DNA of 64,000 bases. Origin: Portunus trituberculatus. Taxonomy: Eukaryota > Arthropoda > Malacostraca > Decapoda > Portunidae. Below the pieces are notes generated by a model. It worked only from the letters and a program-made list of their open reading frames with translations. It was not told the DNA's origin and did not search any database. The stretch's first letter is position 1; every line of letters starts with the position of its first letter. The stretch covers positions 828,130 to 892,129 of the forward strand of contig NC_059259.1 of NCBI RefSeq assembly GCF_017591435.1, written 5' to 3'. Below are positions 42,894-54,820 of the stretch, one piece after another. The translations under genes and the position numbers were made by a program.

Positions 42894-44038
42894 GGAGTCA
42901 AGCGTGCGTAGTCGTGCATCCGTTGCGATGAGTAGATCTCACAGCCGTATTCCAGCTTTGGAAGGATTAGTGTACGGTGAAGCAGCAGCAAAGTGTCCCT
43001 GTCCGCACCCCAAGAGGTGTGACTTAAAACCCGAAGAAGGGATAATGCCTGCCGACAAGACACCTTAAGAGAACGGAAATGGGGAACCCAGGTGAGACGG
43101 TTGTCAAACAAAAGGCCAAGATATCGAGTCGCCTCCACGCATGAGAGGCGTCTATTGGCGAGGTATAAATCAGGGTCTGGATGGACACCACGGTTGCGGC
43201 AAAAATGCATGGTTACGGTCTTCGAGGTGGAGAAGCGAAAACCGTTCATGTTGGCCCAACTGGACACCCTATTGATCGCCAGTTGGAGCTTGCGCTCAAT
43301 CAGTGACATCCTAGCAGCAGCAAATGAAATACATAAATCATCAACATATAAGGAGCTGTGAATGCCATCTGGGAGAGTATCAATAACACCATTTATGGCG
43401 ACTGCAAATAATGTAACACTAAGAATACTTCCCTGTGGAACGCCATCATTTAGAGCAGTAGCCTCAGAGAGAACACTCCCCACACGAACCCGTAAAAAAC
43501 GTCTGGATAAAAACTGCTGGATAAAAAGAGGAAGGTGGCCACGAAGGCCAAAATTAAACAAAGACTGTAAAATGCCATGACACCAAGCCGTGTCGTAGGC
43601 CTTCTCCAGGTCTAAAAACACTGTTACTTGATGGTGGTGATTAGCGAAGGCCTCACAAATGGAAGACTCTAGGGATAAAAGAGCATCAGTAGTAGACCTC
43701 ATCTTTCGGAAGCCGTACTGTACCGATGACAAGTACTTCCCCCTCTCCAAGTACCACATGAGTCTTACATTTACCATCTTTTCTAAAACTTTACAAATGC
43801 AGGATGTCAAAGATATAGGACGGTAGTTCGTAGCCTGGAGATTATCTTTCCCAGGCTTCGGAAATGGGAGAACCACTGCCACAGCCCAAGAAGATGGAAA
43901 GTCACCGGTATGCCAAATCATATTATAAAGATTTAAAAGAAAGTTAAAAGCACTGTCAGACATGTCACGCAAGAAGGCATAAGGTATATCATCTGGCCCA
44001 GGAGAAGAGTCGTGACAATGGGACAAAGCAGTCCGCAA
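42827..44038 (-). CDS. LINE reverse transcriptase, 403-residue open frame
   Basis: It covers nearly all RT blocks: SSPGPDDIPYAFLRDM, YRPISLTSCICKVLEKM, VTVFLDLEKAYDTAW, LNDGVPQGSILSVTLFAVAI, SSLYVDDLCISF and SSWANMNGFRFSTSKT, then the connection region. Catalytic Asp residues are present. The downstream RNase H frame is shifted near 42900. Confidence 0.87.
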   Translation of the reverse strand: MRTALSHCHDSSPGPDDIPYAFLRDMSDSAFNFLLNLYNMIWHTGDFPSSWAVAVVLPFPKPGKDNLQATNYRPISLTSCICKVLEKMVNVRLMWYLERGKYLSSVQYGFRKMRSTTDALLSLESSICEAFANHHHQVTVFLDLEKAYDTAWCHGILQSLFNFGLRGHLPLFIQQFLSRRFLRVRVGSVLSEATALNDGVPQGSILSVTLFAVAINGVIDTLPDGIHSSLYVDDLCISFAAARMSLIERKLQLAINRVSSWANMNGFRFSTSKTVTMHFCRNRGVHPDPDLYLANRRLSCVEATRYLGLLFDNRLTWVPHFRSLKVSCRQALSLLRVLSHTSWGADRDTLLLLHRTLILPKLEYGCEIYSSQRMHDYARLTPCIMLGSAWLRVHFGHLQYLAF

Positions 44039-46101
44039 CTCGGAAGCAGAGAAAGGGATATTATAAGACTACCCTCCAGCGGAAGAAAAGTTTATGCCGA
44101 GAGATTCCATTCTCTGGCGGTGACGTGCGCCCGGGGCTGCAGGATGCCTCCGGGAAACACTGTCAAAGTACTCCGCGAAGAGGTCGGCGACATTCCTAAG
44201 TTCTGCCACCGTTCGCCCAGCAGACAACAAAATTGATGGGGAAGGAGCAGAATACTTCCCAGCAATTCCGCGGACTTTGATGAAGACATCCGAGGGCTAC
44301 GGACGTTTATGGAAGAGACATAGGCTTTCCACGAGGCTCTTTGTGCCTCTTTCAAAACGCGGCTTCCAGGCACTGCGGGTCCCCACGATGTCGCCGGAAA
44401 CGAGAGAAAGCTGCCCGTTTCTCTTTCACCGCTGCAGTGCATGCTGCGTTCCACCAAGGAACGGGACGCTTAGTAAAGCGACCTGACGTCCTAGGGATTG
44501 TCTGAAGCGCTAAAGAAATAAAAAAAAATCGGTAAAATAATCAACAGCCTCAGCACAAGTAGAAAAGTCAGCCAGCGGACGGATAAAAGAGCTAAGGTCT
44601 GTGAATCGACGCCAATCTGCCTTGTCTAAAACCCAGCGTGGTGGCCGGGACTGTGGCTCAGAGTTCACAGATTCCAATAAAATCGGAAAGTGGTCACTAC
44701 CGTGTAAATCCGGTAGGACTCGCCAATTAAAATCAAGGAAAGAATTAGATGTACAAAGAGAAAGATCGATAGCTGTAAAAGTCCCAGTAGGACTGTGGAA
44801 ATGTGTAACATCCCCAGAATTTAAAATCTCCAATCCCTCATCCTCAATAAAAGAACCGATTAAAACCCCACGAGGATTACTAGCACCTTCATCCCACAAT
44901 GGGTGACGGCCGTTAAAATCTCCCAACAAAGAAAAGGCGGAGTCAGCTGACGCACCAGGCCGTCAAGCTCACCCCTGGAGACAGGAAGCCGAGGAGGAGA
45001 TATAAACTGCAGATGGTGTACAGTCGTCCCATAAAGACCTTAACAGCAACCACCTGAAGGGAGAGTTAAGTTGTACCGGGATAACAGGTATATCCTGACG
45101 GACTAGAATAGCTGTGCCACCGTGGTGGCCCTGGTCAGGAAAGGAGTGTTAAAAAGGCACGATAGCCAGGAGGACTAGAATAAGTACTATCACCTAGCAT
45201 AGTCTCTTGTAGAGCTACACAGGCTGGAGAGAACTCCGACAGCAAAGCTCGGAGTTCCCCACGAGGCGCGAAGGCCTCTACAGTTCCACTGTAGAAGCTT
45301 GAAGATGACTATTTGGGTGCAGTGGACGAGCGAGCCTTTTGAGGCTGCCCGTGACTGACCTGACTAGAAATAATCAAACGACGAGAAGACACCGGGAGTT
45401 GAGATGTGCCGGGTCGTTGGACCGCAGCCTTTCGGCTTATCGGTGGGTGATGCGAACCATCATCACTTTTACCGGTCCTCGGAGGACGAGGATCAGGCAG
45501 GACTGCACTTTCCGATACAGTGGGTCCACGAGGGACGGCTGTGACAATATCATCGGACGTCTCCATGCTCAGACCGTCCTCATCACAAGAAGCCCGATCT
45601 GAGACAGAGGGCGTCACAGAAGGCTGGACAGAAACTACTGGAGCTACCATTGCAGAGCGGTCCCTGGAGGACTCACGATTATGTACACCGGGAGAAAACT
45701 TAGACTGCTTAGGCTGAGCTAAATCTAATCGACTCCGCAGAGCCGCGGTGCCGTTTGGTTAGACCCTTGAAAGGCTTAGGAGATACAGGTGGCAAATGGA
45801 CATCTACTACATGGGTGACTTTGGTCAAGTCCGTATTTTTCTCGTCACTTCTAAGAGATGACTCAACCGAGTCATCAGACAAAATGGCAAACCTTTTAGC
45901 CAGATAAACAGGACCACCCGCCCCAACAGAGCGAGAGGTAGCAGGAGTTGTTTTCGGACCGGCAGACTCAGCCGAAGAGCGAGCGGTCAATAAAGCATAG
46001 GATGTCGCACCAGTACCGTCCTTCTGGCGGTACAGGAGTTCACGGCGGGCGCTACCGAGGCTGAGAAACTGACTATTGGCAAGCTGTAGAATGTCCTGCT
46101 C

Positions 46102-46117
46102 CCCAAAAAGGTGTAGG
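46102..46117. repeat. LINE target site duplication, 5' side
   Basis: Copy of 41452-41466 with five instead of four A residues. Confidence 0.8.
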
Positions 46118-46689
46118 TAATCATCCGTACGACGTTGCCATATCTACCAATACTTCAAAGAAAACGGAATAACTGTTCTGTCTTCAATTCAATGCATGAC
46201 TTCACTATAAAAAAAAAAAAACGCCACAAGAGACACGATGATCTGTGCAGCTAATTATGCCAAAAGTAAATTAAATATAGTAAAGATACTGGTTATTTCA
46301 TTTTAACTGTTGCCTCAAATATTCCCGCGGTAATAGTTAATGTCAAGGGCACTTTGATGTTGGTAGGTGAACGGTCAGTAAGGGGTAAGTGTCACGAGCT
46401 CACTATCTCTCTCACACAGCTTTCCAAGGGCTATTGATATAAATACAGTTAGGTTTATCACTATATTAAGTATACAGTTAACTATATCACACTAAGACAG
46501 TGTGCATACACACTAGCAGGGCTCCCTGGTAATCGCTGGGAGCGTCGCGGATTGATCATACGATCGCTAAACTCCATCTCCGACAAGCTCTCCTGTGGAC
46601 ATTCGTCAGCAAAGACTCACTGACACGGTGACCGACTCGTACATTTAACAAATGGAAAGATTAGATAGAAGATATCCACACAATACGCA
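46118..46689. other. unassigned AT-rich flank
   Basis: No gene or known repeat recognised. Confidence 0.5.
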
Positions 46690-46915
46690 CACAATAAACA
46701 ACGAGGCCCTGGCAAGTTCAGGATATGGAAAAAAGATTTAGGAGTTATAGCTAGCTCCGATCTTAGTCTAAGAACAAACAATGCAAAGCGGCTAGAAATA
46801 TTGCAAATAGGGTACTAGGATTAATTTTTAGGAGTCATAAAAGCAGAAGTCCTTAAGTAATATTAAATTTATATTTGGCACTGGTCAGAGACCCCAATCT
46901 AAATATTGACCATGT
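46690..46915 (+). mobile_element. remnant of a CR1/Jockey-group LINE RT
   Basis: Broken frames read KDLGVIASSDLSL, ANRVLGLIFRSHKSRSP and VILNLYLALVR, the region between RT and thumb in many arthropod LINEs. There is a stop and at least one frameshift. This is older than the other elements. Confidence 0.65.
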
Positions 46916-47546
46916 GTAGTAACTTTCTAGATGATTAGGTATAGTTCTTTTACAATTTTTCTAATGAATATTACTAGCATAGCATCAAACTTGAAGTGTG
47001 CTCAAGATCAAATTTTGAGTATTTTGAAAAACAGACTTTGACGTTTTTTTCTTTTTTTCTTTTTTTCGAAACCCGACTTGACGATAATATTGCCCCGTTG
47101 TATGTTACTCCGCTGTAAACACCGCAACAGACACGGCTGTGGAGTACCCATATATATGAGTGAGGCGTAGGCCCCTACATCTCGTCACTGCTGCAGTACG
47201 GAAGTGTATATCACCCCTGTCTGGAGTGTGTTTGTGTGGAAAACATATCGTGGCAAAAAACGTTTTCTTCTTAGCTTCTGATTATCGACCTTCCAATAAT
47301 AGCTTAACTAACTTTACAGATGAATAGTTTACTTGATTACATTATCATACCTGCCAAGCTACTGTAGAGTCTTGGCGTAAGGTTTTGCGTTAGAGATCAC
47401 AAGTTTGTGTATATTAAACCATAAAGAAACATTTCTTTCATTCAATATTTATTTGCCTCGAAACAAATGCAGAATGAAAACATAAAGTAAACACATGACA
47501 CCGTATGAACACCACATAATGAAAAACAATACTGTTGGGAGAAGTG
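46916..47546. other. unassigned segment
   Basis: No gene seen. A TATATATGAG motif at about 47151-47160, followed about 30 nt later by TCGTCACTGC, could be a core promoter. No open frame follows it, so this is weak. Confidence 0.4.

Positions 47547-47548
<2 letters not shown>

Positions 47549-47622
<74 letters not shown>
47549..47622. repeat. (AT)n microsatellite
   Basis: About 36 AT units. It creates artificial Ile-Tyr frames. Confidence 0.97.
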
Positions 47623-47624
<2 letters not shown>

Positions 47625-47946
47625 CGCTTGAAACAAAGCACATAAAAAGCACATAAATAAAAGCATCGCAAGCGGAGAAAAAAAAGAACATTTTCAACTT
47701 AAGCCGTGTGACTTGAAAATCATAGAAATTACGTGTCTTACGCAGAAACATGTAATACTTGACAGGTATGCATTTATTGCAAGACACACGAGTATACTGC
47801 TGCTTATATCTTTGGTGATTGGAATATATATTTACTTCTTCAGAATACTCCCTATCCAGTTGTATTTCTAAATTTAGTGTATAAATTTTCTATATCTCCT
47901 ATGACTACTAAACCCACTCATGTCCAGTCAGTGTGCTAGAGTTTAA

Positions 47947-48509
47947 AGGCGGGTTCACACGTCAATTTGCAACCGAAAATCCAAGTCGGTAGAGTTTTCG
48001 ACTGAATATCAGTGTCTAGCTACTGGAAAAACCAGTCGCTAAACAAGACTAACGTTTTGGTCTTGTTCAGTCGATTTGAAACTTTCTTTACGTTGTAACG
48101 TCGCGGAGAAAGGTTTGGAGATGTGGTGTCATTGTAGAGAAGATTTTTTAGTTGATGAGGGAAAAAGAGCACAACTGGAATCCTAAAAATTAAATCTATA
48201 GTAAAAAATTTGTTACGCAAATAAGCATTCGATGAGACAGCTGCCACTCTCCGGTGAGTGCTTCCCTCTGTGCAGGGTGTTGTTCGAGGTGAGGATTGAG
48301 GATTTGTGATGATTTAATTTGATCGCCATCGTTATCGTCACCAGCAGAACAAAGCATTTTGTTGGGTAGCTGTTTGTTTACACTCACTTCCCGCCAACCA
48401 GCCGATACTTCGCATTCCCTATTTGTGAACGTGTTCCGACTAGAAGGTCTCAGTTGATACTTCTAAAGTCTTGCAATTTCAGTCGCATATTGACACGTGT
48501 GAACCTGCC
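47947..48509. mobile_element. TTAA-flanked MITE
   Basis: The ends AGGCGGGTTCACACGTCAAT and, inverted, GGCAGGTTCACACGTGTCAA form imperfect terminal repeats. TTAA lies on both sides (47943-47946 and 48510-48513). TTAA fits piggyBac-type insertion, but the tips could also give a TTA/TAA site (Harbinger). No coding frame. Confidence 0.7.
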
Positions 48510-48513
48510 TTAA

Positions 48514-48950
48514 CTCTGCAAGGTGATAGTTGAAGATTTGTGATGATTTGATTTAATCGCAATCGTCATCGTCACCAGAGCAAGGCATTTTGTTGGGTAG
48601 CTGTTTGTTTACATTCACTTCCCGCCAACCAGCCGATCCGCGAAGTATCGGCTATCGATATTTATTGGGGCCGCCGAGGTACAGTTGAACCATGCGTGCT
48701 TTGGGGTCCGAGCACGGGTTCGAATCCTGTCCACGGTCCGAGTATAGGTTGGGCTTCTTCACTCTGGGCAACGGTTTCCTAGCGGGTGGGCTTTGAGATA
48801 GGAGGTACCACAAAAAGTATCCCCTTTAGCCCATAAATTCCCTTGAAAAGCCCACATAGTATAAATAAAAAATAAATAAATAAAAAAAGTTGCAATTTCA
48901 GTCGAATATTGACACGTGTGAACTTAATTCTGCATGGTGCAATCTTTAAT
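48514..48950. repeat. partial tandem duplication of the MITE 3' part, split by a SINE
   Basis: GATTTGTGATGATTT, GGCATTTTGTTGGGTAGCTG, CACTTCCCGCCAACCAGCCGA and TTGCAATTTCAGTCG recur from about 48290-48513. The last block lies beyond the SINE at 48893-48933. Confidence 0.75.
48668..48892 (+). mobile_element. tRNA-derived SINE
   Basis: The tRNA-like head carries a B box GGTTCGAATCC (48717-48727) and a weaker A box near 48675-48690. An unrelated body and an A-rich TAAA-type tail (48860-48892) follow. This is a non-coding element transcribed by RNA polymerase III and mobilised by LINE enzymes. Its exact 5' end is uncertain. Confidence 0.75.
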
Positions 48951-51140
48951 GTTGCCGAGACCACGGTCGACGATTTGTTTTCCATTTTTGTGTCGCCTCG
49001 CTCGCGCTGTCCCATCCTGCTGATACTGCTGACTACCCTGACTGAGGTGAGTGCGCGTGATGTTGGCTTTAGTTACTTATGTGTATTTGAACTACTTAGC
49101 CACAATTTTCCAGTTGTGTTATGTTTTCTTATGGGAGTGTGAGTAGCTTTGTAGAGGGCGTGGCGCAGCTGAGTTCGGATGAGATACTTCGAAGTGACTG
49201 TATTAATACTGTATATGATGATTTTTTTTATTTGTTTGCTTTTTTCAAACTAATATTCTTCTCAAATATCAACAATAGAAAAAAAAACATCATTTAGTGA
49301 ATTCTATCTAACATCAGGACTAATTCGAAGCATTCAAGAAAAGCACAGACTTTCCAGACTTGGTAGTAAATAGCGTGGCCATGACTTATAAATCAAGATA
49401 TAAAACAATCTTGTTGCGTAATGCTGAAACACTGATACATATACCCTTTACAACACTAATCATATCTCTGGACCCTTAGAAACAGTTGTAATGGTTTTTA
49501 AGGATATTTCGGAAGTTCGTTGCAAGTTGCAATCGTGTTATTCTAAGTGAAGACTTATTCTTACTGCAGGTAATATATTATACGGTATTGTATTTTCTAA
49601 TTTTAATTCATCTAAGATTAATTACACCACTTTTCAAGATTGCTCATAATGTCACACAAATTCAATCAATGCCCTTAGAAATGTTAAGCTCATCTCCATA
49701 AATCCTTATCTCCGTAAATCCTTCATCAATGTTAATCACATACAATAAAACCACAAACACTAGGTGCCAATTTCACAGCTGATGCATCTCAATATCAACT
49801 CAATGCTTGACTTTTATAAATGCCCATATAATGTATACACCACAATATATCATATGTAATTATCTCCTCAATATTATATATCTTAATGCATCAACTGTGG
49901 GAATTGCACTACACATACATAAAATCTTAATATAACATCCTAATAAATACACATCCTATATTTGTTTCCTCCTTTCACTTAAATGACATAAACATTGTCT
50001 TAGACTGCATTAACAACTATAGAGCTTTACTCACTAATACAAGAAAGAGTCTGTCCATGACTCGAATGTTTCTTCTCCTCCTCTCGGCCACTGCCTTCTG
50101 CTTTCTCCTCTCGTTTCTGCCAAGATTCTAGATATATCCTCTTGCGGGTTTCTGCTTATTTTAAATACTCAAGGTTTCGTACCTTTTCTCCACGCCCATT
50201 TTACCATCTACCATTCAGAGATCAGACATGTGGAGGTCCACGTGTGACAATGTAAGGACGAGAACACATACGAAGGTAATGTAGAAACAACCTTAAACGT
50301 AGTATACACAACATTGCCTTACTGGTGTTTCATAGGCTCAACTTTTCCCTAGTCTCATAGCACGTTCACCATTGGTCTAAACATGAAATACTGCTTGTTC
50401 ATTGGCCATTTAAAACCACCCATCCTGTTCAACTACACGTGGGGAAACACGTGTTGACTATACCACTCTCCAACGTCGTAACCAGAGTATTTTGTTTTGA
50501 GTGTTTGTTTGGGTCTGCGCACCATCCGATGTCTGGTTTCCCTCTCTCTTTGTTTATGTTCTGCCTCTGTTCTGCCTCTCACTCTCGTGTTCACAGCAGG
50601 GTCCCTTTTACAATTCTCCCGTAGACGTAATTATTTACATCCTTGTGCCACTGCTGCATCACGCTATGTCCCACCCGGCTGTGGCATGCCAGGGTATGAC
50701 AGATATGTTATAGTTTCAGAGACAGATTAACATGGATTCTAAAATACCTCGTAAATGAATTAGGTGTATGGTGATGTATGGTGTTTTAGGGGTGTTTTGA
50801 GGTGTGTGGAGGTGTGTGAAGGTGAGAGATAAAATAGGGTGTTGAAAGGGTGTGAAATAAGATAGGGTGTTTAAGGGTGTGTAGGGTGTTACCACCGTCA
50901 TATATTAATTTAATATAATGCATTTTAGCTTAAGATGTTATGGCGTCCTGCCAGCAATGTTTTTGTTGTGTATTATTGTAATGCTCTCAGGATGACCTAT
51001 CTTGTGTATGTATTATTTACCCATTTATTATTTCATTGTATATTATGTTCGTATGTATATATTGTATTACTTATATGTACTTTTGTGTGTAGGCGGCTGC
51101 TTGTCGGGTATTGTAGAGTGTCGTGACGTCATCTTTGTTG
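48951..51140. other. unassigned region
   Basis: Mostly AT-rich DNA with a G/T-rich imperfect GGTGT repeat at 50760-50890. A possible donor-like ACTGAG/GTGAGT lies at about 49042-49052 after a short frame, without support for a gene. No RNA gene recognised. Confidence 0.45.
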
Positions 51141-51331
51141 TCCCTTTGCTAGAGAGAGCAAGGCGATCGTGCGGGGCCCAATCAGATTACTTTATAATCT
51201 CGCCCTCTGGGAGGCTTGAAGTGTTTAGCCAATGGGAGTATAGATTACACCATGTTGACGTAATGCTTTCCCCTCGGACAACCCGCCCAGATGGGAACCG
51301 CCTTGTCGTGGTGGGGGGTCTTGCGTGCCCC

Positions 51332-52007
51332 TGTTACGTCCCGCCCGTAACATACTCCACTACCATCCCCTACTCCGCTTGTTACCTCGTTCGCCACCTC
51401 TGCGCCTCCCCTTCCACGTCACCGTCTCGTGAACCTTCCACGCCACCGTCTCATGAACCTTCCACGTCACCGTCTCATAAAGCCCCGCTACTGTCCCGAA
51501 GTTGGATTCACGCGGCCCCATTCGACTCAACCGGAAGTGTTAAGCCAGCTCTTAGCTTTCTGGAAGTGAGTTCGAGGTCCAGGCCTCAACCAGTGAACAC
51601 AACGCCTCTTGGACTATCGTGGGATCAATCATCACCCAGCACTTCACCACTGCGACACCGCATAAGTATCACTTCCCCTCATCCCGTGTTTTTCCACATT
51701 GCCTCCATATAGGATTAGTATTATTGTTAGGTATTAAGTTGGGTTCTTTATTGTTGTATTTATTTCTGCGTTATATGTATATGTGTATATCAGTTTCATA
51801 TGTTTCATGTTATAACTATGTGTATGTCAGTTTCATGTTTCATGTTATATCTATGTGTGTCAGTTTCATTATGGGTTCTTAAAATAGCTTTTTAAAGTGC
51901 ACCCTTTGCATTTCCTCACCAGTTGAACCTGCAGTGGTTTTTTTTATTGTTATTGTTCACAGAGCTCCCCAATGCCAATCTTACCCGTTTAACCAGTGAA
52001 CGTAACA
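51332..52007 (+). repeat. solo LTR of the Gmr1-like Gypsy family
   Basis: 676 bp, TGTTACGTCCC to CGTAACA, related to the LTRs at 1990 and 7250 with an extra partial duplication near 51420-51480. A 4-bp duplication CCCC flanks it (51328-51331 and 52008-52011). No internal sequence remains, consistent with LTR-LTR recombination. Confidence 0.9.
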
Positions 52008-52362
52008 CCCCTGTGACCTGGCGAGCTAGGCTAGATGGGGCTTAGGCCCCTGCTCTGCCCTTTCGAGTGGAAGAGGGCTACCCATGCTAGTAAGGTCACC
52101 AGTGAGGGGCCAGACTAAATGGTTCCTACATAGGCTGCCAGTGGACCAGCGGAGCCACCCGCTGGAGGGATCGCCAAATAGGGGCCGTCCTGTGCTGGAT
52201 GGTTGGGTGTTCAGGCTGGGATGCTTTGGGAAGGGGAACTCAGCTCTGTCGTGGACAAACTTTCGTATCATGTGGGAACTTTTTTTAAAACGACTGGTCC
52301 GCATGGGAACGAGGTACCCCGTCCACGGCAGCCAGCGCTCCCTCCCATCGTAGTCCCAGTAG

Positions 52363-53248
52363 GTGGGTTCCCTTGCCCCTGGAGCCAACTTTTTGTGTAA
52401 CTTTATACATAAGGTTAAACACAAAAAACTGTCAGGTTCTCGTGAGGTGGCTGACATGGCCCGCGAGACGTCATCTTTAGCTCTGAGTGGGAAGGAGGAT
52501 TTCCCTCCACAAGAGCCTCCCGCAGCAGTCTCCTGTTCTGGGAGTTTTTCTGAGGGACGTATTTCTGCTGCATATGACTCCCTTGTGATGGTAAATGTTA
52601 ACCCATCATTTTCTTATCACGCCTTGCACTCACTTCTCAAGGTGTTTGGCACGGTTGTTCGCATTCGACTTGTTTATGATAAGGATTTTTCATCTAACCG
52701 CTGCCATGTGACTTTTCTGTCATGTGACGAAGCCCGTCTGGCTTATGAACATGTAGCATCTCTTGCCGGCTCTGGCTTCAAAACTGAATTTCTCCAGTCA
52801 CGTAATATTTCAGACAGTGACATGGATTACATCCCAAATGTTTTTGAAAACTATTTAGAGAATTCAGTTCCAGAAGTTCGCCACATCCCGCCTCCACGTC
52901 GGTTTGTGGCGTACTACAGATCTTTATGAATTTTCAGAGGAGGAAATACTAGCAATGTGTCCTAGCTCAGTCCAAAAGGTGACTAAGATGAGGAACTCCT
53001 CCAACATAGTCCTTCTCACCTTTTTTTTTTCCACCCTTCCTGACCGTGTTCATATCGGTCCTATCAATCTTAGGGTGAGACGTTTTGTTTCCCGTCCTCT
53101 TCAATGTTTCTCATGCTACCGCTACGGTCACGGCAAAAGCTCCTGTAAGGAAGCTGCTCGATGTGGTAATTGCTCTGCACTAGATTCACACTCTGAGGAG
53201 CATTGCAATGCTGCTGCTTACTGTTTCCATTGCCGTGATGCTCACTAG
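52363..53248 (+). pseudogene. LINE ORF1, RRM-like domain and zinc knuckles
   Basis: Frame 52363-52929 contains an RRM-like fold pattern (LVMVNVNPSFSYHALHSLLK, TVVRIRLVYDKDFSSNRCHV). A frameshift at about 52910 leads to 52904-53248 with CCHC-type knuckles CFSCYRYGHGKSSC and CGNCSALDSHSEEHC and the beginning of a third (CFHCRDAH). ORF1 binds LINE RNA. A stop at 53248 interrupts it. Confidence 0.8.
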
Positions 53249-53965
53249 GCCTGTTCCAGACAATGCCCCAGGTATTGCCTGGAGCAGGACATTTTACAGC
53301 TTGCTAACACTCAGTTCATCAGCCTAGGTAGCGACCGCCGTGAACTCCTGTACCGCCAGAAGGACGGTACTGGTGCGACATCCTTTGCTTCATTGTCCGC
53401 TCGCTCTTCAGCCGAGTCTGCCGGTCCGAAGACGACGACAACTGCTACCTCTCGCTCTGTTGGGGCGGGTGGTCCTGTTCATTTGGCCAATAGGTTTGCC
53501 CTTTTGTCCGACGACTCAGTTGAGTCATCTGTAAGAAGTGACGGGAATAATTCGGATATGACCAAGGTAACCCATTTAGTGGATGTCCATTTGCCCCCCT
53601 GCATCGCCTAAGCCTTTGAAGGGACTGACCAAACGTCACCGCGGCTCTGCGGAGTCGATAGATTTAGCTCAGCCTAAGCAATCTCCCGGTGTACGTGATC
53701 GTGAGTCCCCCAGGGACCGCTCTGCAATGGTAGCTTAAGTAGTTTCTGCCCAGCCTTCTGTGACGCCCTCCGTCTCAGATCGGGCTTCTTGTGATGAGGA
53801 CGGTCTTAGCATGGAGACGTCCGATGATATTGTCACAGCCGTCCCTTGTGAACCCGCTGTGTCAAAAAGTGGAATCCAGCCTGACCCTTATCCTCCGAAG
53901 ACCGGTAGGAGTGATGCTGGTTCGCATTTCTCACCGGTAGGCTGAAAGGCAGCGGTCCAACGACC
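53249..53965 (+). pseudogene. LINE ORF1 C-terminal region
   Basis: A Ser/Thr-rich tail: ILQLANTQFISLGSDRRELL, SAESAGPKTTTT, GGPVHLANRFALLSDDSVES, then SVSDRASCDEDGLSMETSDD. It is broken by frameshifts at about 53600 and 53740. Homologous pieces lie at 21430-21945 (-) and 45309-46101 (-). Confidence 0.75.
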
Positions 53966-54003
53966 CAGCACATCACAACTCCCGGTGTCTTCTCGTCGGT
54001 TAA

Positions 54004-54820
54004 CCCGTACAGCGTCAGAGACGTACGACATACGTCGGCTACTCTGAGTGAACCGGGCGTCAGAGACGTATGAGATACGTCGGCGAGCTTCCTCGTGTTT
54101 TCGGAGGTATTGCGTCCTCAAAACCCACCATTATACTGCCATCATGCACTGTAGACATTGCTCATGCTGTCTCCTCGTCCCTGCTAACATGAATGCTTCC
54201 TGTATTTATTTTTTACATATCTGAACTTTAGCAGTTTCTGCTGTCTTCAGCTCAGTGTAGCGGGAGACTGACGCCTCAACTCCGCTATTATGAACAAAGC
54301 GTAATTTCCATTACTTACTCTTACGTTTTCAGATGTTTTTGGTAACTGTTATATTGTGGTAGTGAAAACTTTGTATGACATAAATAAGAATTTTCCAATC
54401 GCTTTGTTATAAGGAAAAACAAGTACATATTACTCGGAAAATATTTGCACCGCGAAAAAGCAACACTCCCTCGCGATATCTCGTGTCTATTTTTACCCAC
54501 AAACGCTCCCAAACAGCAAAACATGATATATTGTTTTTCTTTCAACTCAGGAACGATATTATGCTTGTGTCCAACTCGGGGATCGACTGGTGAGAAACGA
54601 GGAAGCGAATAAGCTAGTCACATAAGGCTTTGCTAAGTCGCTAACCTTAGGGCAAAACATCTCGCAACAATTAATACCACATCCAGTCAGTTCTGGGAGG
54701 AATGACTGTCATTTTCATTTGTTTCACATCATTTAAGACTGGTTTAGCAAAAAAAAAAATCCATGATGTGGCCAGCACTGGCGAAATCACAAAGTCTCAG
54801 ATCTGCTGCCGCTGTACGGG
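54004..54820. mobile_element. piggyBac-type non-autonomous element
   Basis: 817 bp bounded by TTAA (54000-54003 and 54821-54824). Terminal repeats start CCCGTACAGCG on both sides, an arrangement typical of piggyBac. An internal direct repeat GCGTCAGAGACGTA occurs at 54012-54025 and 54058-54071. No transposase frame. The LINE reads on after the second TTAA. Confidence 0.85.

Larger units (their letters stand above)
41467..46101 (-). mobile_element. LINE (subfamily A), 4.6-kb insertion truncated in ORF1
   Basis: From the 3' tail (GGATGGATGG at 41466-41480) through RNase H (42893-41682), RT (44038-42827) and endonuclease (about 45270-44510; LGDFNGRHPLWDEG) to ORF1 after its zinc knuckles (46101-45309). 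A target site duplication of about 15 bp borders it, so this is one insertion event. Endonuclease and ORF1 are broken by frameshifts. The left-arm counterpart keeps only the 3' 1.1 kb (12929-14039). Confidence 0.92.

Noticed and set aside
47150..47200. TATA box and initiator of a host gene
   Set aside because: The spacing is plausible, but no transcript or coding region follows.
47438..47787. Ile-Tyr repeat frames
   Set aside because: Translation of the (AT)n tract.
48909..49142. 77-codon frame with a hydrophobic segment and donor-like GTGAGT
   Set aside because: It begins in duplicated MITE sequence and has no further exon or family support.
50439..50730. Short hydrophobic frames
   Set aside because: Overlapping low-complexity frames without motif or gene context.
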